NCBI RefSeq assembly: GCF_021245985.1 | Contig: NZ_JAJQXA010000004.1 | Location: 1-64,000 of the forward strand | Direction of reading: 5' to 3' | Source: Flavobacterium soyae | GTDB taxonomy: Bacteria; Bacteroidota; Bacteroidia; Flavobacteriales; Flavobacteriaceae | DNA length: 64,000 bases | Shown here: positions 17,208 to 26,844 of the stretch, in pieces | Layout of the letters: the number at the start of each line of letters is the position of its first letter | Position numbering within the stretch: position 1 is the stretch's first letter | Notes under the pieces: model-generated | The model's database searches: none | The model's input: the letters and a program-made list of their open reading frames with translations, nothing else | What the model was told of the DNA's origin: nothing | Program-made: the position numbers and the translations under genes

Positions 17208-19193
17208 TTATTTCATCTTAATTTTCAAAACTGTAACTGAATAGGCCGGAAAATCATATTGAACTTTATTCCCAGACACCTTAAATTCACTTTCTTTTGG
17301 GCTGATTTTAGTCGGATTTTCAAATGAATTCTCATCATTTATTCCTTCTCCCTTTAAAATTACTGCTGTTCCTTTTGAGTCTAATTTTGCTCCTTTTACA
17401 TCAATTGAAACATTTTGAGATGCTGCCGATGTGTTTACGATTTTCAGAATTACTTCTTTAGAATTTACATCTTTTACCGCAGAAGCAAACAAATCATTTT
17501 GCCCAATAACCGCCTTTCCGTCTTTTGTAATGTTGATTAAATCTGTTCCTTTGTTATTTGAGAATAATTTTTGAACATAATAATTTGGGGTTCCGTACGA
17601 TTGTAAATTGTTAAACCAAATCATGTCCGGCGTCCACTGCCATCCTTCTACGTGAGCTAATAAAGGCGCATACGATGTCAATTGAACAACCTCAGCATTA
17701 CGTTCCATTCCGGTCATAAAAGCAGCTTCAGAGAAAGCACATTCCCAGTTGTTTTTATTATCCGGACTTGCAATTGCTACACTTTGCGCTGCGTATTCTC
17801 CGGCAAAAATCTTTGGACCTTTTCGGTCATAACTATCGTAACGTGTTACATTTTTACGAAACCAGGCCGGGTCTTTATAATAATGTTCGTCAACAATTTC
17901 TGCATTTAACTGCTTCAATTCTTTCATACCATAATCATAAAAATCTCCGTCAGGAAATGGCCCTGTTCCTGAAACAATTGTAATGTTTGGATATTTCGCT
18001 TTAATAGCTTTTTGAAAAACTTTGAAACGCTCGATATAATCTGGTCCCCATTGTTCATTTCCAACTCCAATGAATTTTAAGTTGAATGGTTTTGGATGCC
18101 CCATATCTGCCCTAACTTTTCCCCAAGCTGTCGTCGCATCACCATTTGCAAATTCAATTAAATCTAAAGCGTCCTGCACATACGGATCTAGCTGATCCAT
18201 TGGAACTAATTGTCCTGTGTTAAACTGACAAGCCATTCCGCAGCTTAAAATTGGAAGCGGAGAAGCACCAATATCTTCTGAAAGCTGGAAATATTCAAAG
18301 AATCCTAAACCAAAACTCTGGAAATAATCCGGTGCAGGTCTGTGCGCAAATTCCATATTCCAACGGTTTACTGCCGTTTCTCTTTCTTCTACTTTTCCTA
18401 CTGATTTTTTCCATTGATAACGTTCTGCCAATGTTCTTCCTTCAACTATACAACCGCCTGGAAAACGCAAAAATCCCGGTTTTAAATCGTATAATAATTG
18501 TACTAAATCTTTACGAAGTCCATTTTTTCTGCCCGCCCAGGTATCTTCGGGAAACAATGAAATATTATCCAGATCGATTACTCCGTTTCCTTCAAAAGTG
18601 ATTTTCAGTTTGGCTTTTGCTTCTGTTGCATTTGATATTAATTGTGCGGTATAATTTGACCAGTCTGCTGATGTTGGAACAACCGAAGTTTCTCCCAAAA
18701 CTTTGTTGTCTTTGTCTATAAACTGAAATTTAATTTTCGAAATGTTTCCAGATACTTTTGATGCTTTTAAAGACAGATTGTATTTCAGGTCTTTTTTAAT
18801 TCCCATTCCTCTGAAACCTTCATTTACCAATTGATAACCACTTGCATCATTAACCGTAACTCTGCAATAATTGTGATTGGTTCCTTTTTTAGAATATTGA
18901 ATTACAGCTGCAATTCCAGATTGTTGGTTTAGCTTATGGCGGTCGCTGTTTGGCTCGTTCCACCCCATCATCGGAAACAGAAATTCGAACGATCTGTTTT
19001 TAATCATTTCGGCGTATAAACCTCCATCGGCAGCAAAATTGATGTCTTCAAAAAACACTCCGTACATCGTCGGTTGAATTTTGGTGATGGTTTTGGATGC
19101 ATCAACCTGAAGATTGTTTTTTTGTGCCGATACGAAAAAACTGCTCAGCAATACTCCGCAAAGGGTCATTTTGGTAATTAATTTGGACTTCAT
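17208..19193 (-). CDS. Alpha-L-arabinofuranosidase, GH51
   Basis: A 661-residue secreted arabinofuranosidase (signal peptide ending FFVSAQ) that removes terminal alpha-L-arabinofuranose. A beta-sandwich, carbohydrate-binding-like region occupies about residues 60-200. The (beta/alpha)8 GH51 domain follows, with acid/base Glu in GVGNEQWGPDY and nucleophile Glu in IFAGEYAAQ. The C-terminal beta domain ends at PAYSVTVLKIKMK. It is the last enzyme gene of the susC-led run. It differs clearly from the shorter GH51 at 25240. Confidence 0.9.
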   Translation of the reverse strand: MKSKLITKMTLCGVLLSSFFVSAQKNNLQVDASKTITKIQPTMYGVFFEDINFAADGGLYAEMIKNRSFEFLFPMMGWNEPNSDRHKLNQQSGIAAVIQYSKKGTNHNYCRVTVNDASGYQLVNEGFRGMGIKKDLKYNLSLKASKVSGNISKIKFQFIDKDNKVLGETSVVPTSADWSNYTAQLISNATEAKAKLKITFEGNGVIDLDNISLFPEDTWAGRKNGLRKDLVQLLYDLKPGFLRFPGGCIVEGRTLAERYQWKKSVGKVEERETAVNRWNMEFAHRPAPDYFQSFGLGFFEYFQLSEDIGASPLPILSCGMACQFNTGQLVPMDQLDPYVQDALDLIEFANGDATTAWGKVRADMGHPKPFNLKFIGVGNEQWGPDYIERFKVFQKAIKAKYPNITIVSGTGPFPDGDFYDYGMKELKQLNAEIVDEHYYKDPAWFRKNVTRYDSYDRKGPKIFAGEYAAQSVAIASPDNKNNWECAFSEAAFMTGMERNAEVVQLTSYAPLLAHVEGWQWTPDMIWFNNLQSYGTPNYYVQKLFSNNKGTDLINITKDGKAVIGQNDLFASAVKDVNSKEVILKIVNTSAASQNVSIDVKGAKLDSKGTAVILKGEGINDENSFENPTKISPKESEFKVSGNKVQYDFPAYSVTVLKIKMK

Positions 19194-19265
19194 TTTTTTG
19201 TATTTAATGTGTTTTTACGGCACGCAGATGACGCGGATAAAAACGGATTTTTAATTTTTTGTTCT

Positions 19266-19351
19266 CCTGCAAGGTTTCCAAAACCTTGTAGGTATTATTA
19301 AGTTCCTTAAGTTTAAAAATTAAACCTACAAGGTTTTGGAAACCTTGCGGG
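19266..19351. repeat. Pair of 27-bp palindromes
   Basis: Two near-perfect palindromes, 19266-19292 and 19325-19351, each of the form CCT-(G/A)-CAAGGTTT, a 3-base centre, AAACCTTG and a three-to-four base end. Another pair of the same family lies at 58628-58763. Confidence 0.75.
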
Positions 19352-19360
19352 AATAGAATC

Positions 19361-21343
19361 TTAGTTCTTATAGTCCAACCAAACTTTCATTTTCCCAACT
19401 CCGCGATTTGACCAAGAATAATATGGAATTGCCTTGAATTTTGAATTTTCGATAACATTTACGCCCTGTAATAAATTTGCTTCCTTTTTTACTTTGAAAG
19501 TATCTCCAGATGCTACATTTATTTTATCGAAATTGGTTTTGTTGTCAATTTCTTCTACAGCATAAACGATTGGGCCATATTCTAAAGAGACTTTATTTTT
19601 ATTGGTTTCTACTTTAGCATTCGTTTCTACTTCCTGAACTTCCATTGGAAAATTAAGATTGATTTTATCTCCTTTTTTCCAATTTCTTGAGATTACGAAA
19701 TAACCATCTTGTGGCTGAATTGTTAATGTTTCTCCATTCAAACTAATGGTTGTTTTTTGAGTAGAAGCTTTTTTATAAGAATATAAATCTCCCGGCAAAA
19801 CTTCATTTCTTGCCCAGCCCGGAACTCTTAGTTTGATTGTGAATTGACTTTCTTTTTTTGGATTTACTGAGATTGCTATTTTTCCGTTCCAAGGATATGA
19901 TGTTTGCTGTGAAATTTGTAAATCAGTTTTTCCTAAAGTAAAAGATGCGTTGTTTGAAGCATATAAATTCACATATAAAACATCTTTTGATTTTGAATAA
20001 ATAAGTCCCGGAATCGACGGAATAAAACGAATTAAATTAGTTGGGCAGCAAGAACAGTCAAACCAAGCCTGACGTGTGCAGGAACCTCTGTTTGATTTAA
20101 AAACACCATCAGCTTCTAAAGCATTCGGATAGAAAAACTTTTTTCCATCTAATGAAATTCCAGAAATTAAACCATTGTACATTGTTCTTTCGATCACATC
20201 AAAATATTGTGATTTTCCGTATAAATTATGCAATCTGTGGTTCCAGTATACATCGCCAATTGCTGCGCAGGTTTCGTTGTATGCGGTTAAGTTTGGCAAT
20301 TCATAATTAGCTCCAAAAGCTTCTCCATCGTGTCTTGAACCAATTCCACCTGTGATGTACATTTTTTTGTTTACCATATTATCCCATAAATTATTTACGG
20401 CATTGGTATAACCTTTATCTTTTGTCATTGCAGCGATATCTGTCATTCCTGCGTACATATAAACGGCGCGTACGGCATGGCCAACTACTTCATTTTGCTG
20501 AATTACCGGAATATGATCTTGTGCATATTCGCCATATAATTTATGATTGTTTGGATTTCCGCGATTGTCTAAATAGTATTTTGCTAACTTTAAATAATCT
20601 TCTTTTCCGGTAATTTGATACAGCTTTATCAAACCCGTTTCTACAATTTGATGTCCCGGAACTCCTTTTACCTGACCTGGTTTATCGCCAAAAGTTTTCA
20701 CTAATAAATCGGCATTTTTGATAGCAATATCAAGAAAATTTCTTTTTCCGGTTGCTTCATAATGCACAACAGCTGCTTCAATTAAATGTCCTGCATTGTA
20801 GCATTCGTGGCTAATTTGCAATGATTCCCAACGTTTTCCTTCAATAACGGGAACCCAAGGTGCTGGCGGTTTTGCCGGATTTATGGTTCTCCATGTGGTT
20901 AAATAACCGTCTTTTTCCTGACCAATTTTTACAATGGCAATTAGGGAATCCAGCACTTTTTCAAGCTTCGGATTTGGAGCTGAAATTAAAGTGTTTGATG
21001 CGCCTTCGATAATTTTATAAACATCCGTATCGTCAAAAGGCATTTGCCCGCGAACTTCTCCTGTTTTTTGCTTTCCGGCAATTAAGAAATTTTCGAAACG
21101 TCCTTCTTCATTACATTTCTGAATCGCGTAAGCAATCGTAACTTCCTGCACTCTTTTTATAATGGGCAGCCAGAATGAATCTGTCAATTTTACATTTTGA
21201 ATATTAACAGGTTCTATTTCATAACCTGCTTTTAAGGCCGAAGTTTTAGTAGACTGCACCACATCGTTTTTGGTTTCTTTGCAGGAAATCAAAATCAAAA
21301 GTGACATGAAAATCGTTACTATTGGTAAATTATATTTTTTCAT
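19361..21343 (-). CDS. Beta-L-arabinofuranosidase, GH127, lipoprotein
   Basis: A 660-residue lipoprotein (lipobox LISC) of GH127. In the characterised enzyme HypBA1 the acid/base Glu322 is 16 residues before zinc ligand Glu338, which is two before Cys340, and Cys417-Cys418 supply the nucleophile and the last ligand. Here EAFGANYELPNLTAYNETC reproduces Glu, 16 residues, Glu-x-Cys, and FDCSCCPTN supplies the Cys pair. It should cleave beta-L-arabinofuranosides, which plain sugar-beet arabinan does not contain. Confidence 0.9.
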   Translation of the reverse strand: MKKYNLPIVTIFMSLLILISCKETKNDVVQSTKTSALKAGYEIEPVNIQNVKLTDSFWLPIIKRVQEVTIAYAIQKCNEEGRFENFLIAGKQKTGEVRGQMPFDDTDVYKIIEGASNTLISAPNPKLEKVLDSLIAIVKIGQEKDGYLTTWRTINPAKPPAPWVPVIEGKRWESLQISHECYNAGHLIEAAVVHYEATGKRNFLDIAIKNADLLVKTFGDKPGQVKGVPGHQIVETGLIKLYQITGKEDYLKLAKYYLDNRGNPNNHKLYGEYAQDHIPVIQQNEVVGHAVRAVYMYAGMTDIAAMTKDKGYTNAVNNLWDNMVNKKMYITGGIGSRHDGEAFGANYELPNLTAYNETCAAIGDVYWNHRLHNLYGKSQYFDVIERTMYNGLISGISLDGKKFFYPNALEADGVFKSNRGSCTRQAWFDCSCCPTNLIRFIPSIPGLIYSKSKDVLYVNLYASNNASFTLGKTDLQISQQTSYPWNGKIAISVNPKKESQFTIKLRVPGWARNEVLPGDLYSYKKASTQKTTISLNGETLTIQPQDGYFVISRNWKKGDKINLNFPMEVQEVETNAKVETNKNKVSLEYGPIVYAVEEIDNKTNFDKINVASGDTFKVKKEANLLQGVNVIENSKFKAIPYYSWSNRGVGKMKVWLDYKN

Positions 21344-21356
21344 TATTTTGGATATT

Positions 21357-22337
21357 CTATTTTAAAATCGGCCAAAAATCTGCGTCCCATTGCATTTCTT
21401 TTACTACTAATCTTGGCGTTCCGTTGGTTTTCTTTTCGTAGGCATGGTAAAAAATATAATCTTTCCCATCAAATGTATAAGCGCTGTTATGGCCTGCGCC
21501 AAAGTAATTTTCATCGCCCTGAACGACTAAACTTCCTCCGCCTTCGTTTAGTGGTTTTCCGTCTTTATCGAGATAAGGTCCGGTTACATTTTTAGCTCTT
21601 CCCACTACAACTTTATAAGTGCTTTTTTCTCCGCGACAGCATAAATCCCAGGAAAGAAATTGATAATAATATCCGTTTTTCTTAAAGATAAAAGGAGCTT
21701 CGAGCGCGCCGTCTCCTGGATCAGAATCGGCCAATTCAAAAGTTCTTTTACGTTTTGAAATTGTATGCCATTCCTGAGGGTGTGCTATCGACTTTAAATC
21801 GGGATTTAGTTTTACCATTTTTAATCCTTCCCAAAAAGAACCAAAAGCCAGCCAGGGTGTATTGTTTTCATCAAAGATTAAATTGGGATCAATAGCGTTC
21901 CACATATCACGATTGGGCTGTGATTGGATGACAATTCCCTGATCGATCCATTTGTAATTTTTATCTTTTGGATCTAATGTTGTATTCGTCGCAACACCAA
22001 TCGCTGAAGTATTTTTAGCAAAAGCCGAAACTGAATAATACAGATAATACGTATTATTATGGAATGAAATATCCGGTGCCCAGATATGGTTTTTAAAATC
22101 GGCTGCAACGCCATCTGCCCAAACTGGTTTGTCTTTGAAAACTTGTGGTTCGGGATTCCAGTTTTTTAAATCCTTTGAACTAAAAACACTGATTCCGTTT
22201 CCGGTGCAATACAAATAATAAGTATCTTTTTGTTTGATGACAACGGGATCGTGTACTACAATTTCCTGCGCATACGAAACTAAACCAACCCAGAAGATTA
22301 GAACAGAAAGTACATATTTTATGTTTTTGTAAACCAT
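21357..22337 (-). CDS. Arabinan endo-1,5-alpha-L-arabinosidase-like, GH43
   Basis: A 326-residue secreted enzyme (signal peptide ending GLVSYAQ), five-bladed propeller GH43. The catalytic triad is Asp in VHDPVVIKQ, Asp in NAIDPNLIFD and Glu in GALEAPFIFKK. The WDLCCRGEKSTYKVVVGRA stretch is characteristic of GH43 arabinanases (subfamilies 4-6). It lies directly before GH127 in the transcript reverse order, with only a 13-base gap. Confidence 0.88.
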   Translation of the reverse strand: MVYKNIKYVLSVLIFWVGLVSYAQEIVVHDPVVIKQKDTYYLYCTGNGISVFSSKDLKNWNPEPQVFKDKPVWADGVAADFKNHIWAPDISFHNNTYYLYYSVSAFAKNTSAIGVATNTTLDPKDKNYKWIDQGIVIQSQPNRDMWNAIDPNLIFDENNTPWLAFGSFWEGLKMVKLNPDLKSIAHPQEWHTISKRKRTFELADSDPGDGALEAPFIFKKNGYYYQFLSWDLCCRGEKSTYKVVVGRAKNVTGPYLDKDGKPLNEGGGSLVVQGDENYFGAGHNSAYTFDGKDYIFYHAYEKKTNGTPRLVVKEMQWDADFWPILK

Positions 22338-22467
22338 ATAAGTTATATAAGAAATTTAAGTTTGATTTTATCTGAAAACTTTTAGATCATATAAGCTGAG
22401 ACTAAATACTTCCTCTAAAACCTGAAAACTGCGACTGAACACTAAAAATCTGAATACTGAACACTAA

Positions 22468-23412
22468 TCATTGAATTCCCTCTGATGTCATTACGACACG
22501 TTTCATAGTTCCATCTTTGTTATAATATAATTTATCGACACAGACTGATCTTCTAAAGCTTCCTCCGTCGGGAATCGATGCTCCGTTGTGATAAATGAAA
22601 TACGATTGTCCTTTAAAATCTATTATCGATTGATGATTGGTGTTGCTGTTTCCTGCTATTTCGTTTAAAATTCCTTTAAATTCCCATGGTCCGTTAATCG
22701 ATTTACTCATAGCGTAGGCAATTTTCTCAGGAAATTCATAGGCATAAGACAAATAATACCATTTTTTATGTTTGTGAATCCACGGTGCTTCGGTAAAATG
22801 GGGTAATTCTATATGCTGAATTTCACCGTCAAGTTCGATCATGTTTTCTTTTAATTTGGCATAATGACAAGCCGTATTTCCCCAAAACAAATAAGCTTGT
22901 CCATTAGTATCGATATAAACTGTTGGGTCGATATCGTCCCAGCTTATATTAGAAAATTTGGTCATATCATTTGTAATTAAGGCTTTTCCCAATGCATCTC
23001 TAAAGGGTCCTGTTGGGCTGTCTGAAACGGCTACTCCTATTGATTTTCCGGGTACAGAACCATGTTCAACTGTTACGTACCAATAAAATTTTCCATTTCT
23101 TTCAATTACCTGTGAAGCCCAGGCATCGCCTTTTGCCCATTTAAAATCGGTTACTTTTAAGGGTACGGGATGCGATTCCCATTTTTTCATATCAGATGAA
23201 GAATATACCAGCCATTCGTTCATTTTATAGAAATGAAAATCATTTGGTGCTTCGTCATGACCTGCGTATAAATAGACTTTGTCTTTGTAAACCAATGCTG
23301 CGGGATCTCCGGTGTATTTATCTTTAATAATGGGATTATTTGTCTTTATCGACTGGGCAGTTCCTGCAATCGATAAAAGCAAAACGAAAAGGCTTGTAAA
23401 TAGGTTTTTCAT
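22468..23412 (-). CDS. GH43 family arabinofuranosidase/xylosidase-like enzyme
   Basis: A 314-residue secreted GH43 (signal peptide MKNLFTSLFVLLLSIAGTAQ). The triad is Asp in YTGDPAALVYKD, Asp in WDDIDPTVYID and Glu in LPHFTEAPWIHK. It differs from the three arabinanase-like GH43 enzymes here and resembles exo-acting members; the specific linkage is not evident. Confidence 0.85.
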   Translation of the reverse strand: MKNLFTSLFVLLLSIAGTAQSIKTNNPIIKDKYTGDPAALVYKDKVYLYAGHDEAPNDFHFYKMNEWLVYSSSDMKKWESHPVPLKVTDFKWAKGDAWASQVIERNGKFYWYVTVEHGSVPGKSIGVAVSDSPTGPFRDALGKALITNDMTKFSNISWDDIDPTVYIDTNGQAYLFWGNTACHYAKLKENMIELDGEIQHIELPHFTEAPWIHKHKKWYYLSYAYEFPEKIAYAMSKSINGPWEFKGILNEIAGNSNTNHQSIIDFKGQSYFIYHNGASIPDGGSFRRSVCVDKLYYNKDGTMKRVVMTSEGIQ

Positions 23413-23430
23413 TTTTTATTGATATTTTTT

Positions 23431-23600
23431 TGCCACAGATTAAATGGATTAAAATGATTTGTTTTTAATCTTTGGCTTTGTTTTTTTTGCCACGAATTGC
23501 ACTAATTTTCTCGAATTTAATTTGTGGAGATTCGTGAAATTCGTGGCTTATTTTTCTCACGCAGATTTTTTAATCCTTTTAATCTGTGAAATCTGTGGCA
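23431..23600. repeat. Nested inverted repeats between GH43 genes
   Basis: The outer arms TGCCACAGATTAAATGGATT (23431) and its near-complement ending CTGTGGCA (23600) enclose inner arms GCCACGAATT (23489-23498) and AATTCGTGGC (23538-23547). It fills the 195-base spacer of the operon and would form a long hairpin in the mRNA. Confidence 0.7.
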
Positions 23601-23607
23601 TTATCTT

Positions 23608-25227
23608 TTAATTTATTTTCTTTCCCCAAACGGCTAATCCTGCACTATTTATTCCGCTATAACTTAAAGTCACTTTTCTTGTTGCTGATTCCCAATCCCA
23701 GGCATCAACTACGTTACATTTAACTCCGTTTATGGTTGCAATTTTTTTAGCAGCATCATACGACCAGGTTCCCGTTATATCACCGCTTACTTTTTTATCG
23801 GCAGTTAAATAAATCGTAACTGATTTCTGCATGGTTTTGTATTGATAATTCATCGTAATCTGTTCCCAGGTTCCCACTAAACTTGCGTCAGCAATTGTAG
23901 TTGTAGGAACTCCTGCATAGCGTTCCGGCTCTACAACCGGCCATCCGTCTTCTGTCCACTGAATACCATGAACATGTCCCATCATTACTGCATTTGAAAC
24001 GTTGATTCCGGCTACGCCTTCCGGCAAACGAGCCTGCGAAGCATAAAACCATTGTTTGGTTGTTGGATTTTGAAAAACGGCACAATGTGAAAATCCAACC
24101 CAGCCTGTATGGTTTTTAAACTGATACGGATGCGTTAACATTGGGTAACATTCTGCACCGTTTGTAATACTGATTCCGGTATTAGTAACATACGGCCCTA
24201 AAATGTTTTTTGAACGTGCTACACGGGTATTGTATGCCACTGATAATTCATCATAAGCCAGAAATAAATAATAATATTGCGTATCTGGATTGTACATAAT
24301 TTCTGGGCCTTCGAGTGCCTGCCAGCGGTTTGTATTTACATTTCCGCGTCCGGCGATTCTTACTCCGTAATCGTCGATCGTTTTTAGTTTATCTGGTTTT
24401 CCTGTTGTTGGATTCAGTTTTAAAGCAGCAATTCCGGAATGCCAGGAACCGTAAATTAAATATTGCTCTCCAGCCGGAGTTTCGATAAAACTCGGATCAA
24501 TTGCATTGAATTTAAAATACGCATCCCAATCGTTTCCTCCGTTTCGAACATAACTTTTTACACCGTCTGGTTCTGAGCAGACAACCATTCCTTTATCTGT
24601 CCAATTGTTTGAAGCTAAATCATTTGTTTCGGCCAAGCCAATAAAAGCACGTTCAGTCCAAGAAGTATTCGTATCTGTTCCCACAATTGGATTGGTCACT
24701 ACAATACTATAATACATTCTGTAGATGTTTCCAACTTTGCGTACACAAGGTGCCCAATATCCATAATTTGGATTTTCTATTGGTGGAAGTGCCGGAGACA
24801 TTCTCGCTCTTTTATTATTTAAGGAATCTTTTACCCAAGCCGGAGCCTGAGTCATAGAAGGCCCCATGAACTCCCAATTGATTAAATCTTTTGATCTTCT
24901 GTAGAAAAAATGTCCGTTACCCTCATGCGCATTTCCATAAGAAGCATCTGTTTGGTACATATAATAATAATCTCCGGATTTTTCTACTGACGGATCGTGT
25001 ACATTGGCTAAATTCCATTGTGTTCTATTTCCCCAGCTTGCTATTGCCGTATAATTATCTGCATAAGTTGGTCCGGGAAAAGCCGGTGGTGTTACCACAG
25101 GCGGCGTAACCGGATCAGGATCTGGTGTTTCTAACGCCGGATCATCTTTGGAACAGCTTGATAAAACAGCCATCGCCAAAAATCCGATGAAAGGAACAAT
25201 TTTTAAAATAGAATTTGATTTTTTCAT
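23608..25227 (-). CDS. GH43 arabinanase-like lipoprotein with C-terminal beta domain
   Basis: A 539-residue lipoprotein. After the lipobox (VLSSC) comes SKDD, an acidic stretch like the lipoprotein export signal of Bacteroidota, then a Pro-rich linker (PDPDPVTPPVVTPPAFPGP), so it is probably displayed on the cell surface. The GH43 triad is Asp in VHDPSVEKS, Asp in NAIDPSFIET and Glu in LEGPEIMYN. After about residue 450 there is a small beta domain (SLVGTWEQITMNYQYK and on) typical of larger GH43 arabinanases. Confidence 0.88.
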   Translation of the reverse strand: MKKSNSILKIVPFIGFLAMAVLSSCSKDDPALETPDPDPVTPPVVTPPAFPGPTYADNYTAIASWGNRTQWNLANVHDPSVEKSGDYYYMYQTDASYGNAHEGNGHFFYRRSKDLINWEFMGPSMTQAPAWVKDSLNNKRARMSPALPPIENPNYGYWAPCVRKVGNIYRMYYSIVVTNPIVGTDTNTSWTERAFIGLAETNDLASNNWTDKGMVVCSEPDGVKSYVRNGGNDWDAYFKFNAIDPSFIETPAGEQYLIYGSWHSGIAALKLNPTTGKPDKLKTIDDYGVRIAGRGNVNTNRWQALEGPEIMYNPDTQYYYLFLAYDELSVAYNTRVARSKNILGPYVTNTGISITNGAECYPMLTHPYQFKNHTGWVGFSHCAVFQNPTTKQWFYASQARLPEGVAGINVSNAVMMGHVHGIQWTEDGWPVVEPERYAGVPTTTIADASLVGTWEQITMNYQYKTMQKSVTIYLTADKKVSGDITGTWSYDAAKKIATINGVKCNVVDAWDWESATRKVTLSYSGINSAGLAVWGKKIN

Positions 25228-25239
25228 CTTTTTATCTTT

Positions 25240-26784
25240 TTATTTTCCTTCTAAAACAATTACTGAGAAAGGAGGAATGGTGATTTCAAGTTTTCCTTTT
25301 TTGTTTTCGAAACCTTTAAAAACTGTTGGTACAATTTTATTTGGTGTATCAAATGAATTATAATCCTGCAGTTTTGCCGATGTTAAAACTGCTGCTGTAA
25401 AGTTTTTAACTCCAAGATCGTTTGTGTCAATTTCTATTTTGTTTTTGTTTTTGGCATCGACATTTACTACTGATATATGAACGGTTCCGTTTTTATCTTT
25501 TGATGCTGAAACGGATACTGCAGGAAGAGTCTCTCCTTTAACAGTATACAACGGTGATTGAAAACTGATTGGCAATAATTTTGCATCCTGGTGAACACTG
25601 TACATTTTCATTACATGATACGTTGGTGTTACAATCATTTTAGCTTTATCGGTAAGAATTACAGCTTGCAGAACGTTAACACATTGCGCCAGGTTTGCCA
25701 TACGAACTCTGTCTGCGTGATTATTGAAAATATTTAAAGTTGCTCCGGCTAAAACAGCATCACGCATGGTATTTTGCTGATATAGAAATCCTGGGTTTGT
25801 TCCTTTTTCTACTTCATACCAGCCTCCCCATTCGTCTACAACCATAGCCACTTTTTTCTCAGGATCGTATTTGTCCATTATGACAGCATGTTTTGTAACC
25901 AGTTCTTCCATTTTTAAGGCAGACTGCATGGTTTTAAAATATTCTTCTTCAGAAAAATTAACTCCGTCTCCTTTTTTACCCCAGTCAATTACAGCATAAT
26001 GATGAACCCCAACTCCGCCAAGCATATTTAGCGGAATGTTTTTCATTAAAACTTCAGTCCAGTTATAATCGGCACTATTTGCTCCTGACGCAATACGAGT
26101 AATACTGCCGGTATTATTCCAGTCAGACATAAATGTTGTAAACTTGCGGTATTCGCCTGCATAATAATCTGCTGTCATGTTTCCGCCGCAGCCCCAGGCT
26201 TCATTACCAATTCCCCAGAATTTTACTTTCCAAGGTTCTGTTCTTCCGTTCTTTTTACGTAAATCACTCATTGGGCTTTTACCTCCAAAATTGGTATACT
26301 GAACCCAGTCTGATAATTCCTGAACAGTTCCGCTTCCTACATTTCCAGACAAATACGGTTCGGCTCCCAATACTTCACAAAGGTTTAAAAAGTCGTGTGT
26401 TCCAAAACTGTTATCTTCTGTTACACCTCCCCACCATTGGTTTACAATTGTAGGTCTTTGTTCTTTTGGGCCAATTCCGTCTTTCCAATGGTAGGTATCG
26501 GCAAAACAGCCTCCGGGCCATCTTAAATTTGGGATTTTTAAATCTTTTAAAGCTGTAATAATATCATTTCTAACTCCTTTTGTGTTTGGTATTTTTGATG
26601 TATCTCCCACAAAAAAACCGCCGTAAATACAACGTCCCAAATGTTCTGCAAAATGTCCGTAGATATTTTTGTTGATTGTTGGGGCATCTGTATTATTTTT
26701 TATAGTGACAACCGTCGCGTTTTGGGAGAAAGCTGCCTGATTACAAACTGCAATAAGAAAGGAGATTAAAAGTGCTTTTTTCAT
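25240..26784 (-). CDS. Alpha-L-arabinofuranosidase, GH51 (short form)
   Basis: A 514-residue GH51 with the acid/base Glu in FWGIGNEAWGCGG and the nucleophile Glu in VAMVVDEWGGWY. The short form lacks the N-terminal sandwich of the 661-residue paralogue. It has a predicted signal peptide (MKKALLISFLIAVCNQAAFS), so it acts outside the cytoplasm. The start lies 20 bases after a strong hairpin (26804-26834). Confidence 0.92.
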   Translation of the reverse strand: MKKALLISFLIAVCNQAAFSQNATVVTIKNNTDAPTINKNIYGHFAEHLGRCIYGGFFVGDTSKIPNTKGVRNDIITALKDLKIPNLRWPGGCFADTYHWKDGIGPKEQRPTIVNQWWGGVTEDNSFGTHDFLNLCEVLGAEPYLSGNVGSGTVQELSDWVQYTNFGGKSPMSDLRKKNGRTEPWKVKFWGIGNEAWGCGGNMTADYYAGEYRKFTTFMSDWNNTGSITRIASGANSADYNWTEVLMKNIPLNMLGGVGVHHYAVIDWGKKGDGVNFSEEEYFKTMQSALKMEELVTKHAVIMDKYDPEKKVAMVVDEWGGWYEVEKGTNPGFLYQQNTMRDAVLAGATLNIFNNHADRVRMANLAQCVNVLQAVILTDKAKMIVTPTYHVMKMYSVHQDAKLLPISFQSPLYTVKGETLPAVSVSASKDKNGTVHISVVNVDAKNKNKIEIDTNDLGVKNFTAAVLTSAKLQDYNSFDTPNKIVPTVFKGFENKKGKLEITIPPFSVIVLEGK

Positions 26785-26803
26785 AATGTATTTATAAGTT
26801 AAA

Positions 26804-26834
26804 CAGAGGAAAGTTTTTAGGAAACTTTCCTCTG
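26804..26834 (-). other. Perfect 13-bp hairpin inside the operon
   Basis: CAGAGGAAAGTTT (26804-26816) and AAACTTTCCTCTG (26822-26834) enclose a 5-base loop. There is no long U run on the minus strand, so it is more likely an mRNA-stabilising or attenuating structure than a plain terminator. Confidence 0.6.
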
Positions 26835-26844
26835 AATAGTATTT

